DNA of 24,094 nucleotides, from positions 1-24,094 of the forward strand of contig USKE01000002.1 in the NCBI GenBank assembly GCA_900555165.1. Reading direction: 5' to 3'. Position numbers and translations under genes: made by a program. Below the pieces are notes generated by a model. That model saw only the letters and a program-made list of their open reading frames with translations. It was not told the DNA's origin and did not search any database. The DNA comes from an uncultured Porphyromonadaceae bacterium (GTDB lineage: Bacteria > Bacteroidota > Bacteroidia > Bacteroidales > Muribaculaceae). Shown here in pieces: positions 1-7,289 of the stretch. Numbering within the stretch: position 1 is the first letter of the stretch; the number at the start of each line of letters is the position of its first letter.

Positions 1-1188
1 TGCCGGTGGCAACATCTCCCCTACGATTTCCAGCTGCAAAGCAAGCAGCAGCAGGTTGTGGATGCACTGACACGTATCGCCAAGGTGGAGCTCCCCCCGA
101 TTTCCCAAATAATCGGTTCGGGAAAAATCTGGGAATACCGCAACAAGATGGAATATACATTCTCGAACCGCCGCTGGCTTTCGTGGGAGCAGATGCGTTC
201 GGGCGAGGAGGTGACCGACCGTAACGGTGCCGGGTTCCATATCACCGGTGCTTTTGACAAAGTGCTTGACATAGACCGCTGTCACCTGCAGGATGACCTG
301 GGCAACCGCATACGTCTGTTCATAAAGAATTACGCCATTGAGAACGGCCTCACATTCTTTGACCTCAGGGCCCAGACCGGCCTGTTGCGAACGCTCATGA
401 TACGAATCGCCTCCACCGGCCAGACCATGGCGGTGCTCTCATTCGGCGAGGATGACCCTGCAGCATACAGGCCGTTGCTCGATGCCGTGCGCGCCGAGTT
501 CCCCGATCTCAGCTCACTGATGTATGTGGTAAACACCAAGGCCAACGACACCATAGCCGACCTTGACATCCAGCTCCACAGCGGTAATCCGTTCATCGAG
601 GAGGAGATGGAGGGTCTGCGTTTTACCGTGGGGCCCAAATCGTTCTACCAGACCAACTCGCGCCAGGCCTACCGCCTCTACTGTGTGGCGCGTGATTTCG
701 CCGCGCTTACAGGCGACGAGCTGGTGTATGACCTCTATACCGGCACAGGCACAATCGCCAACTTCGTGGCACGCAAGGCCCGCAAGGTAATCGGCATAGA
801 ATATGTGCCCGAGGCCATAGAGGACGCGAAACTCAATGCCGCGGCCAACGGTCTTGACAACACGCTGTTCTACGCCGGCGACATGAAAGATGTGCTCAAT
901 GACGCTTTCGTGGCCGAACACGGGCACCCCGATGTGATGATTGTCGACCCTCCACGTGCCGGCATGCATGAAGATGTGGTGAACGTGATATTGCGCGCCG
1001 AACCGTCGCGCATAGTCTATGTGAGCTGCAACCCCGCCACCCAGGCCCGCGACATTGCCCTGCTTGATGCAAAGTATCAGGTTACACGCATCCAGCCGGT
1101 CGACATGTTCCCGCACACCCACCATGTCGAGAATGTGGTGTTGCTGGAGCTTAAACCGGGGGGCAGTGCCCCTCAGGCCGCGCAGTGA
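1..1188 (+). CDS. rlmD: 23S rRNA (uracil-C5)-methyltransferase, RlmD/RumA type, 5' partial
   Basis: This is a SAM-dependent TrmA/RlmC/RlmD-family enzyme that would methylate C5 of a uracil in 23S rRNA. The frame is open from base 1, so the start and any N-terminal TRAM domain lie outside the window. The first codon is a Cys followed by RWQHLPY, which fits the last Cys of the N-terminal iron-sulfur CGGC motif of RlmD-type enzymes (inference, as only this Cys is visible). Later landmarks are GPKSFYQTN, the SAM-binding VYDLYTGTGTIANF, VDPPRAGMH, the catalytic-Cys segment YVSCNPATQARD and the terminal HHVENVVLLE segment. The 3' end overlaps the convergent CYTH gene by 38 bp. The family is certain. 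Whether the target is U1939 or U747 cannot be read from sequence, and some Bacteroidota members may act on both. Confidence 0.93.
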   Translation, partial: CRWQHLPYDFQLQSKQQQVVDALTRIAKVELPPISQIIGSGKIWEYRNKMEYTFSNRRWLSWEQMRSGEEVTDRNGAGFHITGAFDKVLDIDRCHLQDDLGNRIRLFIKNYAIENGLTFFDLRAQTGLLRTLMIRIASTGQTMAVLSFGEDDPAAYRPLLDAVRAEFPDLSSLMYVVNTKANDTIADLDIQLHSGNPFIEEEMEGLRFTVGPKSFYQTNSRQAYRLYCVARDFAALTGDELVYDLYTGTGTIANFVARKARKVIGIEYVPEAIEDAKLNAAANGLDNTLFYAGDMKDVLNDAFVAEHGHPDVMIVDPPRAGMHEDVVNVILRAEPSRIVYVSCNPATQARDIALLDAKYQVTRIQPVDMFPHTHHVENVVLLELKPGGSAPQAAQ

Positions 1189-1627
1189 GGTTCGAGTTGT
1201 AATAAGCCGGATCGCCGGTGACCTCGCGTCCCGCAAAAGGGGGCAATGTTACCGGCGTGTCGGCCGACGGCAGTTCCACCTCGGCCACACACAGCCCTTC
1301 GAGCGCGCCGTGGAATTCGTCGACCTCCCATGTCAGACCGTCGGCGGCCACGATGTAGCGTGTCTTCGACAGCACCGGCGGTTCTGCCACACGGGCAAGC
1401 ATCTCGGCGGCCTCGGCGACAGGGATATCGAACTCCCACTCGTCGCGCACGGCACCTTCGTTCGGCCCCTTGACGGTGAGGTATGCGCGGTCACCCGCAA
1501 TGCGCACCCTCACGGTGGCCTCGCGGCGCCGGCTCAGATAGCCCTGGCTGATTTCCGTGCTCCGCACGGCAAGCGTGCGGTATGTATCATTGATTACAAG
1601 AAACTTGCGCTCGATTTCTTTTGCCAT
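1151..1627 (-). CDS. CYTH domain protein (triphosphate tunnel metalloenzyme superfamily)
   Basis: This is a 158-residue single-domain protein of the CYTH/TTM superfamily, whose members bind or hydrolyse triphosphate compounds such as tripolyphosphate, thiamine triphosphate or ATP. It opens with MAKEIERKFLV, which contains the defining ExExK metal/phosphate-binding motif. Further tunnel residues are visible in TVRVRI, YLTVKG, DEWEFDIP, TRYIV and AEVELPS. The length is normal for the small bacterial members. The start is the ATG that gives the canonical N-terminus. The gene converges on rlmD and their 3' ends overlap by 38 bp. A -7-like box about 160 bp upstream would give a long leader crossing the REP-like pair. 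The true substrate is unknown; inorganic tripolyphosphatase is the most common activity of similar bacterial proteins. Confidence 0.9.
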   Translation of the reverse strand: MAKEIERKFLVINDTYRTLAVRSTEISQGYLSRRREATVRVRIAGDRAYLTVKGPNEGAVRDEWEFDIPVAEAAEMLARVAEPPVLSKTRYIVAADGLTWEVDEFHGALEGLCVAEVELPSADTPVTLPPFAGREVTGDPAYYNSNLTARPEGHCPPV

Positions 1628-1685
1628 TTCATTTCCGTATTTATAGTTCCCGATGGCGTTGTAAACCCCGGCTCATGCCTAAAAT

Positions 1686-1758
1686 GTAGGGACATCGCTT
1701 TGCGATGTTTAGCTGACAATCAATAATATAACCCGACATGCCGAAGGCATGTCCCTAC
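1686..1758. repeat. REP-like inverted pair (BIME-like), copy 1
   Basis: Two REP-like units face each other. Unit a (1686-1708) reads GTAGGG followed by the hairpin ACATCGC-TTT-GCGATGT. Unit b (1735-1758, reverse strand) has the same GTAGGG head followed by the hairpin GACATGCC-TTC-GGCATGTC. The 26-bp AT-rich spacer has no obvious content. A GTAG head plus a short hairpin, in inverted pairs, matches the organisation of REP elements mobilised by RAYT (TnpA-REP) proteins. A second pair lies at 15301-15376. This one sits between two divergent genes, and the ATG within unit b opens a spurious-looking extension of the DUF5686 frame. Confidence 0.85.
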
Positions 1759-1789
1759 AATTCGAGGAGTTCAGTAGCCCCATTCGGTG

Positions 1790-1797
1790 CAAAATTA
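1790..1797 (-). promoter_or_regulatory. Possible -7 box for the CYTH gene
   Basis: On the minus strand this reads TAATTTTG, matching the Bacteroidota -7 consensus TAnnTTTG, followed by CACC. No TTTG -33 box is seen 19-21 bp upstream, so the call rests on the -7 box alone. If used, the transcript would have a leader of about 155 nt passing through both REP-like hairpins before the CYTH start at 1627. Confidence 0.35.
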
Positions 1798-1803
1798 CAA
1801 AAT

Positions 1804-4347
1804 TTGACTGCCATAACCGACATAAAGAGAGTATTTGTGACCGTCGGCCTCGCACTGCTTGTGACGCTGGGGGCTGCGGCACGCGATGTGACGATTGAGG
1901 TTGTCGACTCCGTGTCGCGCCAGCCTGTGCCGTATGTTGCCGCATACATAACCGGAACATCGCGCGGCGAACTTGCCGACGGTGAGGGGCGCCTCGTGCT
2001 GTCGTTGCGCGACGACAAGCCGTCGGTCATCGAACTCTCGGCGATGGGTTTTGCCAAGAAACAGTTGAATGTGCATCAGTCGGTAATCGCGCTTACGGTT
2101 CCGTTGTCGGCCGACGGGGTGGCACTTGAGGAGGTGGTCGTAAAAAAGAAACGCGAGCATTATTCAAAGCGCAATAATCCGGCCGTCGACTTCATGCAGA
2201 AAATACGCACGGCCGGCCCGCTGACCGACCCTCGTCGCAATCCGTATTATTCATACCGCAAGCACGAACGGCTGTCGGTCGGGCTTAATGACCTGCATCT
2301 CAGTGATTCGAGCGGCTCTAAATTTGCCTTTGTGAAGGAGCATATCGACACCTCCGAGATTACCGGAAAACCGGTGTTGCCGATTTCCGTGAAGGAGAAA
2401 CTGTCGGAAGTCATATACCGTCGCGAGCCGCAATCTGAGAAAGAGATTGTGAGCGCCTTGCGGCAGGGGGGTGTTGACGAAGTGGCTGACCTGCAGAGCA
2501 TGACAACCCTGCTTGAAGATGCTTTCCGCGAGATTGACCTCTATGACAATGACATAAATGTATTGCAGAACAGATTCGTGAGTCCGCTCTCGCGTATAGC
2601 GCCCGACTTCTACAAATTCTATCTGACCGATACCATCTCTGATCCGGCGACGGGCGACAGGCTTATCGAACTGAGTTTCGCTCCGCGTAATCCGGCCTCA
2701 TTCGGGTTTATCGGGCGCCTGTACGTCGAAACGGGCGACACCACCATGTTCGTTCGCCGTGCCCTCATGGGGGTGCCACCCTCTATAAATCTCAATTTCA
2801 TAGAGAAACTTCAGCTTGAACAGCGGTTTGACAAGGCCGCTGACGGCTCGCGCCTGAAAGCGCTCGATGATTTCTACATCGAGATTGCAGTAGTGAAGGG
2901 TACCCAGGGACTGTACGCGCGTCGCACCACGGCATATGATGACCACTCGTTTGACCGCCCGCAGAACGACGAGCTGTTTGAACGCCTCGGGAATACACTC
3001 ACCGATACCCGGGCATACGAACGCGACTCGGCATACTGGGATAACGCCCGCATCATCAACATGACACGCAACGAGCGCTCGATAGACCAGCTGATGCGAC
3101 GTCTCAGGTCGGTGCCGCTGTATTATTATGCTGAAAAGGCGGTGAAGATACTGTTTGGCGGCTATGTCGCTACCGGCAATCCGTCGAAATTCGATTTCGG
3201 GCCGGTGAATACACTTATCTCCGGAAACAGCCTGGAAGGGGCGCGTGTGCGCATAGGGGGGCTCACCACCGCCAACCTTTCTCCGCACTGGTTCGCCCGC
3301 GGATATGTGGCTTACGGTTTCGGCGACAGGAAACTGAAATACAAGGGTGAGGTGGAATATTCGTTCAACGCCAAACGCTATCACTCGCGCGAGTTCCCGA
3401 TACACTCGCTCAGACTGACACACCAATACGATGTCGATCAGCTCGGACAGCACTACCTGTTCACAAATCCCGACAACGTTTTCCTGGCGTTGAAACGACA
3501 GAAGAACGAGCTCATGACCTATCTGCGGCAGACGAAACTGGAGTACACGCTTGAACTCCCCAACAATTTCTCGCTTGCCGCGTCGGCCGACTGGCAGAGG
3601 CAGGAGGCATCGCGTTTCGTGCCGTTCGTACTCGGCGACGGGCGTCGTCTGGGGCATTACGACGAGATGCTGTTTGACATTCAGCTGCGTTATGCACCGG
3701 GCGAGAAGTTCTATCAGACAAAGACCACCCGTATTCCGGTTAATCTCGATCCGCCGGTTATCGTGCTGTCGCATACGTTCGCCCCGGCGGGATTCCTGGG
3801 GAGCCGCTATACCGTGAATACCACCCGGCTGTCGGTACAGAAACGTTTCTGGTTCTCGGCCTTCGGGTTCGCCGACATACTGGTGGGCGGGGGACATGTA
3901 TGGAGCCAGGTGCCGTTCCCCTCGTTGCTCACGCCTAATGCCAACCTGTCATACACCATCCAGCCCGAGAGCTATGCGCTGCTGACACCCATGGAGTTCA
4001 TGGCTGACACATACGCCGAATGGCATGTCACGTACTGGCTCAACGGAGCATTGCTCAACAACATCCCGCTGATCAAGAAACTGAAACTGCGCGAGGTGGT
4101 ATCGTTCCGCGGATGGGCAGGGGAGCTGTCAGACCGCAACCGGCCCGAGCTGCACGGGAATCTGCCGAAATTCGTCGAACAGGCGCGTGTCACGCCCATG
4201 CACTGGCACCCGTATATGGAGATTTCTGCTGGCCTTGACAATATTTTCAAATGCCTGCGCGTCGATTACGTGTGGCGTCTGACTTACCGCAACGTGCCGG
4301 GGCGCGACCGCTCGGGTCTGCGTGTGGCACTGCACGTCACATTCTGA
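1804..4347 (+). CDS. DUF5686 / carboxypeptidase-regulatory-like domain outer-membrane protein
   Basis: This is a Bacteroidota outer-membrane protein of unknown role. The suggested TTG start gives a signal peptide (TAITDIKRVF followed by the hydrophobic VTVGLALLVTLGAAA). Next comes an immunoglobulin-like CarboxypepD_reg domain (about residues 27-115: VTIEVVDSVSRQPVPYVAAY, GELADGEGRL, ALEEVVVKKK). The link YSKRNNPAVDFMQKI is characteristic of DUF5686 proteins. About 700 residues rich in alternating aromatic/polar strands follow, ending in VALHVTF, a C-terminal Phe as in beta-barrels. An in-frame ATG at 1738 would add 22 residues, but it lies inside a REP-like hairpin and the added residues do not look like a signal peptide. 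A TTG start is unusual, so the exact start is uncertain. It ends 7 bp before the convergent nrdG. The function is unknown; the domain layout suggests surface or envelope maintenance. Confidence 0.88.
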   Translation: MTAITDIKRVFVTVGLALLVTLGAAARDVTIEVVDSVSRQPVPYVAAYITGTSRGELADGEGRLVLSLRDDKPSVIELSAMGFAKKQLNVHQSVIALTVPLSADGVALEEVVVKKKREHYSKRNNPAVDFMQKIRTAGPLTDPRRNPYYSYRKHERLSVGLNDLHLSDSSGSKFAFVKEHIDTSEITGKPVLPISVKEKLSEVIYRREPQSEKEIVSALRQGGVDEVADLQSMTTLLEDAFREIDLYDNDINVLQNRFVSPLSRIAPDFYKFYLTDTISDPATGDRLIELSFAPRNPASFGFIGRLYVETGDTTMFVRRALMGVPPSINLNFIEKLQLEQRFDKAADGSRLKALDDFYIEIAVVKGTQGLYARRTTAYDDHSFDRPQNDELFERLGNTLTDTRAYERDSAYWDNARIINMTRNERSIDQLMRRLRSVPLYYYAEKAVKILFGGYVATGNPSKFDFGPVNTLISGNSLEGARVRIGGLTTANLSPHWFARGYVAYGFGDRKLKYKGEVEYSFNAKRYHSREFPIHSLRLTHQYDVDQLGQHYLFTNPDNVFLALKRQKNELMTYLRQTKLEYTLELPNNFSLAASADWQRQEASRFVPFVLGDGRRLGHYDEMLFDIQLRYAPGEKFYQTKTTRIPVNLDPPVIVLSHTFAPAGFLGSRYTVNTTRLSVQKRFWFSAFGFADILVGGGHVWSQVPFPSLLTPNANLSYTIQPESYALLTPMEFMADTYAEWHVTYWLNGALLNNIPLIKKLKLREVVSFRGWAGELSDRNRPELHGNLPKFVEQARVTPMHWHPYMEISAGLDNIFKCLRVDYVWRLTYRNVPGRDRSGLRVALHVTF

Positions 4348-4354
4348 CAGATGA

Positions 4355-4882
4355 TTACAGAAGGGGAAATTCAATTGGCTTGCCGCCGGCAAGCGAACGC
4401 GCCACATCGATGAGGCGCTGGTTGGGCGAACCGCGGAAGAGCAGAGTAGTGTCGCGGTGCGTGAGGTCAAACGGCCCGTCGACCATGACCTCCAGGAACG
4501 GAAGAAGATGGCCGATACCGGAGAGCGCAAGCGCCTCTTCCCATGTATAGCCGGTGTAGCACCAGATTTTGTAGCCGAGCGAGTGGAGTCTTTCGGCAAG
4601 TATTGCGACTGCCGGCAATTGCAACAGGGGGTCGCCCCCCGAAAGGGTTACATTGAACCCGTTCCGCTCAATAATCTCCACAATCTCGTCAATAGTCATT
4701 TCATGTCCCCCGCCCATATCCCACGACTGCGGGTTGTGGCATCCGGGGCACAGGTGGTTGCACCCTGCCAGGTATACCGACGTGCGTAGCCCTGGGCCAT
4801 CAACAGACGTGCCCTCGACAATGTCGAGGACACGCAGTGTGACAGGTTTTCCGGTTGATGTTGTAAGACTTTGTGCCGCCAT
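4355..4882 (-). CDS. nrdG: Anaerobic ribonucleoside-triphosphate reductase activating protein
   Basis: This is a radical SAM activase that installs the glycyl radical on NrdD. The 175-residue protein has the CxxxCxxC iron-sulfur cluster motif (GCNHLCPGCHNP), an upstream VEGTSVDGPGLRTSVYLAGC segment and the SAM-contacting SGGDPLLQ. The start chosen is the ATG 4 bp after the nrdD stop, giving MAAQSLTTSTG. A longer in-frame version back to 5041 would overlap nrdD by about 150 bp and adds low-complexity residues with no family similarity. It is the second gene of an nrdDG operon and relies on the nrdD promoter. The length is close to that of other NrdG proteins. It ends 7 bp from the DUF5686 stop with no room for a separate terminator. 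Confidence 0.95.
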   Translation of the reverse strand: MAAQSLTTSTGKPVTLRVLDIVEGTSVDGPGLRTSVYLAGCNHLCPGCHNPQSWDMGGGHEMTIDEIVEIIERNGFNVTLSGGDPLLQLPAVAILAERLHSLGYKIWCYTGYTWEEALALSGIGHLLPFLEVMVDGPFDLTHRDTTLLFRGSPNQRLIDVARSLAGGKPIEFPLL

Positions 4883-4886
4883 CAGA

Positions 4887-7094
4887 TTACTTGTGTACAA
4901 CGCGGTCGGCAAGTTCGGCGAGTTTGGCCGAATTCCACCTGTCGGTGGTGCCGACAAGATAGCCGGTGATTCGCTGCAGACGGTCGATATGATGGCCGTG
5001 GCAGTTAGGACATTCGGTGAGGCCGTCGGTGGCATCCTCATAGCCGCAGTCGAGACAGCGGTTACGGTTATGGTTCACTGAGCAGTAGCCGATGTTGTTG
5101 CTGTCCATCAGATCTACGATATCCATGATGGCCTGCGGATTGTGCGTGGCGTCGCCGTCAATCTCCACGTAGAAGATGTGGCCGCCGCGTGTAAGCTCGT
5201 GATACGGACCTTCGACCTGTGCCTTGTGGCGCGGAGAGCAATGATAGTATACCGGCACATGGTTCGAGTTGGTGTAATATGTCTTGTCGGTGATTCCGGG
5301 GATAATGCCGAATGTCTTGCGGTCTTTTGCAGTGAACTTGCCCGATAGGCCCTCGGCCGGGGTGGCGAGAATCGAGAAGTTGTGGTTGTAGCGTTCCGAG
5401 AACTCGTTGGCACGTGAACGCATGTGACTCACGATGCGCAGGCCCAGACGCTGAGCCTCGGGGCTTTCACCGTGATGCTTGCCGGTAAGCGCCACAAGGC
5501 ACTCTGCCAGACCGATGAATCCGATACCGAGTGTGCCGTGGTTGATGACAGGCTCGATGGTTTCGTCGGGACGCAGTTCGTCAGAGTGAACCCACAGTTT
5601 CGACATAAGCAACGGGAACTGCTTGACGAGTGCCGACTTCTGAAAATCGAAACGGTCGCAGAGCTGTCGGGCTGTCAGTTCGAGCAGAGAGTCAAGACGC
5701 TGGAAGAAACGCTTGATGCGCTCCTCCCGGTCGGCGATATTCATGCACTCTATGGCCAGACGCACTATGTTTATTGTCGAGAACGAGAGGTTTCCGCGAC
5801 CTACGGATGTCTTTTCGCCGAAACGGTCTTCAAACACACGCGTGCGGCAGCCCATCGTGGCTATCTCATACAGATAGCGCTGTGGGTCATCGGCGTTCCA
5901 TTTGTCGTGATGGTTGAATGTGGCGTCGAGGTTCACGAAGTTGGGGAAGAACCTGCGCGCCGTTACCTTGCATGCCAGCTTGTAGAGGTCATAGTTGGGG
6001 TCACCCTCAACATAGTTCACGCCACGTTTTTTCTTCCAGATCTGAATGGGGAAGATGGCTGTGGCGCCATTGCCCACGCCTTCATAGGTGGAGTTCAGCA
6101 GTTCACGGATGATGCACCGGCCTTCTGCAGAGGTGTCGGTGCCGTAGTTGATTGAGCTGAACACGACCTGGTTGCCACCACGCGAATGGATGGTGTTCAT
6201 ATTGTGGATGAACGCCTCCATCGACTGGTGTACGCGGCTTACCGTGGCGTTAACGGCGTGCTGAAGCCAACGTTCCTCACCCTCGAGACCATCGAGTGGT
6301 TTCTTGATGAAGTCGTCAAGTTTGACGTCATAGAGATGCTTCAGGTCATGCCCCGTCAGCTGTTCCACCTTCTTCACCTCTTCGATGAATGACGCACGCA
6401 CAAACGGCGCCAGGTAGAAGTCGAAGGCAGGGATGGCCTGACCGCCGTGCATCTCGTTCTGAGCGGTCTCAAGCGAGATACAGGCTATTACCGCGGCTGT
6501 CTCGATGCGTTTTGCCGGGCGAGATTCGCCATGGCCGGCCACAAAACCGCGCTGAAGGATATGGTCGAGCGGATGCTGAACGCAGGTCAGCGATTTTGTG
6601 GGGTAGTAGTCTTTGTCGTGAATATGCAGGTAACCGTTGCGCACGGCATCGCGGGCCTCGGCCGACAGCAGGTAGTCGTCGACGAACGGTTTTGTGGTTT
6701 CCGAGGCGAACTTCATCATCATGCCGGCCGGAGAATCGGTGTTCATGTTGGCGTTCTCGCGGGTAATATCGGTGTTCTTCGCCTCGATAATCTCCAGGAA
6801 AATGTCGCGGGTCTTTGCGCGGCGCGCTATTGAGCGCTGGTCGCGGTAGGCGATGTATTTTTTCGCCACCTCTTTGCGCGGCGACTTCATGAGTTCGAAC
6901 TCCACTCGGTCCTGTATCTCCTCGACGGTCATCTGCTCCTGTCCGGAGATGCCGATACGGTCGGCGATTTTCTGCAGCAGTGCCTCGTCCTCGCCGAGCG
7001 GGGTGGTGAGCATCGCCTTGCGTATGGCGGCCTTGATTTTCTCCTCGTTGTACCCGACAACGCGGCCGTCTCGTTTCAATACAGTCTGTATCAT
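4887..7094 (-). CDS. nrdD: Anaerobic ribonucleoside-triphosphate reductase (class III)
   Basis: This is a class III glycyl-radical ribonucleotide reductase that makes deoxynucleotides from NTPs without oxygen. The 735-residue protein begins with an ATP-cone allosteric domain (about residues 1-95, VLKRDGRVVGYNEEKIKAAI). The barrel follows, with SSINYGTDTSAEGR and a GCRTRVFEDRFG loop near residue 416 that probably carries the thiyl-radical Cys. Near the C-terminus a four-Cys zinc site (CLDC...CPNC) precedes the glycyl-radical motif RITGYLVGT. All key elements are present. nrdG follows 4 bp downstream. A Bacteroidota promoter at 7197-7227 gives a leader of about 100 nt. I see no convincing NrdR-type box in that leader by eye. 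This is a strong sign of an obligately or facultatively anaerobic host. Confidence 0.97.
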   Translation of the reverse strand: MIQTVLKRDGRVVGYNEEKIKAAIRKAMLTTPLGEDEALLQKIADRIGISGQEQMTVEEIQDRVEFELMKSPRKEVAKKYIAYRDQRSIARRAKTRDIFLEIIEAKNTDITRENANMNTDSPAGMMMKFASETTKPFVDDYLLSAEARDAVRNGYLHIHDKDYYPTKSLTCVQHPLDHILQRGFVAGHGESRPAKRIETAAVIACISLETAQNEMHGGQAIPAFDFYLAPFVRASFIEEVKKVEQLTGHDLKHLYDVKLDDFIKKPLDGLEGEERWLQHAVNATVSRVHQSMEAFIHNMNTIHSRGGNQVVFSSINYGTDTSAEGRCIIRELLNSTYEGVGNGATAIFPIQIWKKKRGVNYVEGDPNYDLYKLACKVTARRFFPNFVNLDATFNHHDKWNADDPQRYLYEIATMGCRTRVFEDRFGEKTSVGRGNLSFSTINIVRLAIECMNIADREERIKRFFQRLDSLLELTARQLCDRFDFQKSALVKQFPLLMSKLWVHSDELRPDETIEPVINHGTLGIGFIGLAECLVALTGKHHGESPEAQRLGLRIVSHMRSRANEFSERYNHNFSILATPAEGLSGKFTAKDRKTFGIIPGITDKTYYTNSNHVPVYYHCSPRHKAQVEGPYHELTRGGHIFYVEIDGDATHNPQAIMDIVDLMDSNNIGYCSVNHNRNRCLDCGYEDATDGLTECPNCHGHHIDRLQRITGYLVGTTDRWNSAKLAELADRVVHK

Positions 7095-7196
7095 GGTGTC
7101 TGAAGTTTTCCTGATAATTGGGTTATGTATTCATGGCATGCGGGGGCCGGAGAGTATCCGGTACGGACAGTTTCATCCGATTCCGCTTACCGTCTG

Positions 7197-7227
7197 CAAA
7201 GGTAACGAAATTTACAGAAGTGGCAAA
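7197..7227 (-). promoter_or_regulatory. nrdDG promoter (Bacteroidota -33/-7)
   Basis: On the minus strand the -33 box TTTG (7227-7224) is followed after exactly 19 bp by the -7 box TACCTTTG (7204-7197), a full match to TTTG-N19-TAnnTTTG. The sequence upstream (7228-7300) is very AT-rich compared with the rest of the window and may act as an UP-like element. The predicted start is near 7191, giving a leader of about 100 nt before nrdD. Confidence 0.75.
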
Positions 7228-7289
7228 TTTTTAAACTTACAATGATGAAAAATTTTTATTTTGGAAAACTTTTTGACGTTGATAAAATT

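Noticed and set aside
514..1236. 240-codon open frame on the minus strand
   Set aside because: It is antisense to rlmD, rich in His/Val/Gly with no family features, and explained by the codon bias of the real gene.
1738..1803. Upstream ATG extension of the DUF5686 protein
   Set aside because: The ATG lies inside a REP-like hairpin and the 22 added residues are polar and unlike a signal peptide; the TTG at 1804 directly precedes a typical signal sequence.
2698..3897. 399-codon open frame on the minus strand
   Set aside because: It lies wholly antisense to the DUF5686 gene, has no recognisable motifs and looks like a by-product of GC-rich codon use.
4883..5041. N-terminal extension of NrdG
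   Set aside because: It would overlap nrdD by about 150 bp and encode residues with no NrdG similarity; an ATG at 4882 fits the operon spacing.
7095..7196. Possible riboswitch in the nrdD leader
   Set aside because: The roughly 100-nt leader has short hairpins, but I could not match a cobalamin or other known riboswitch core; a covariance-model scan would decide.
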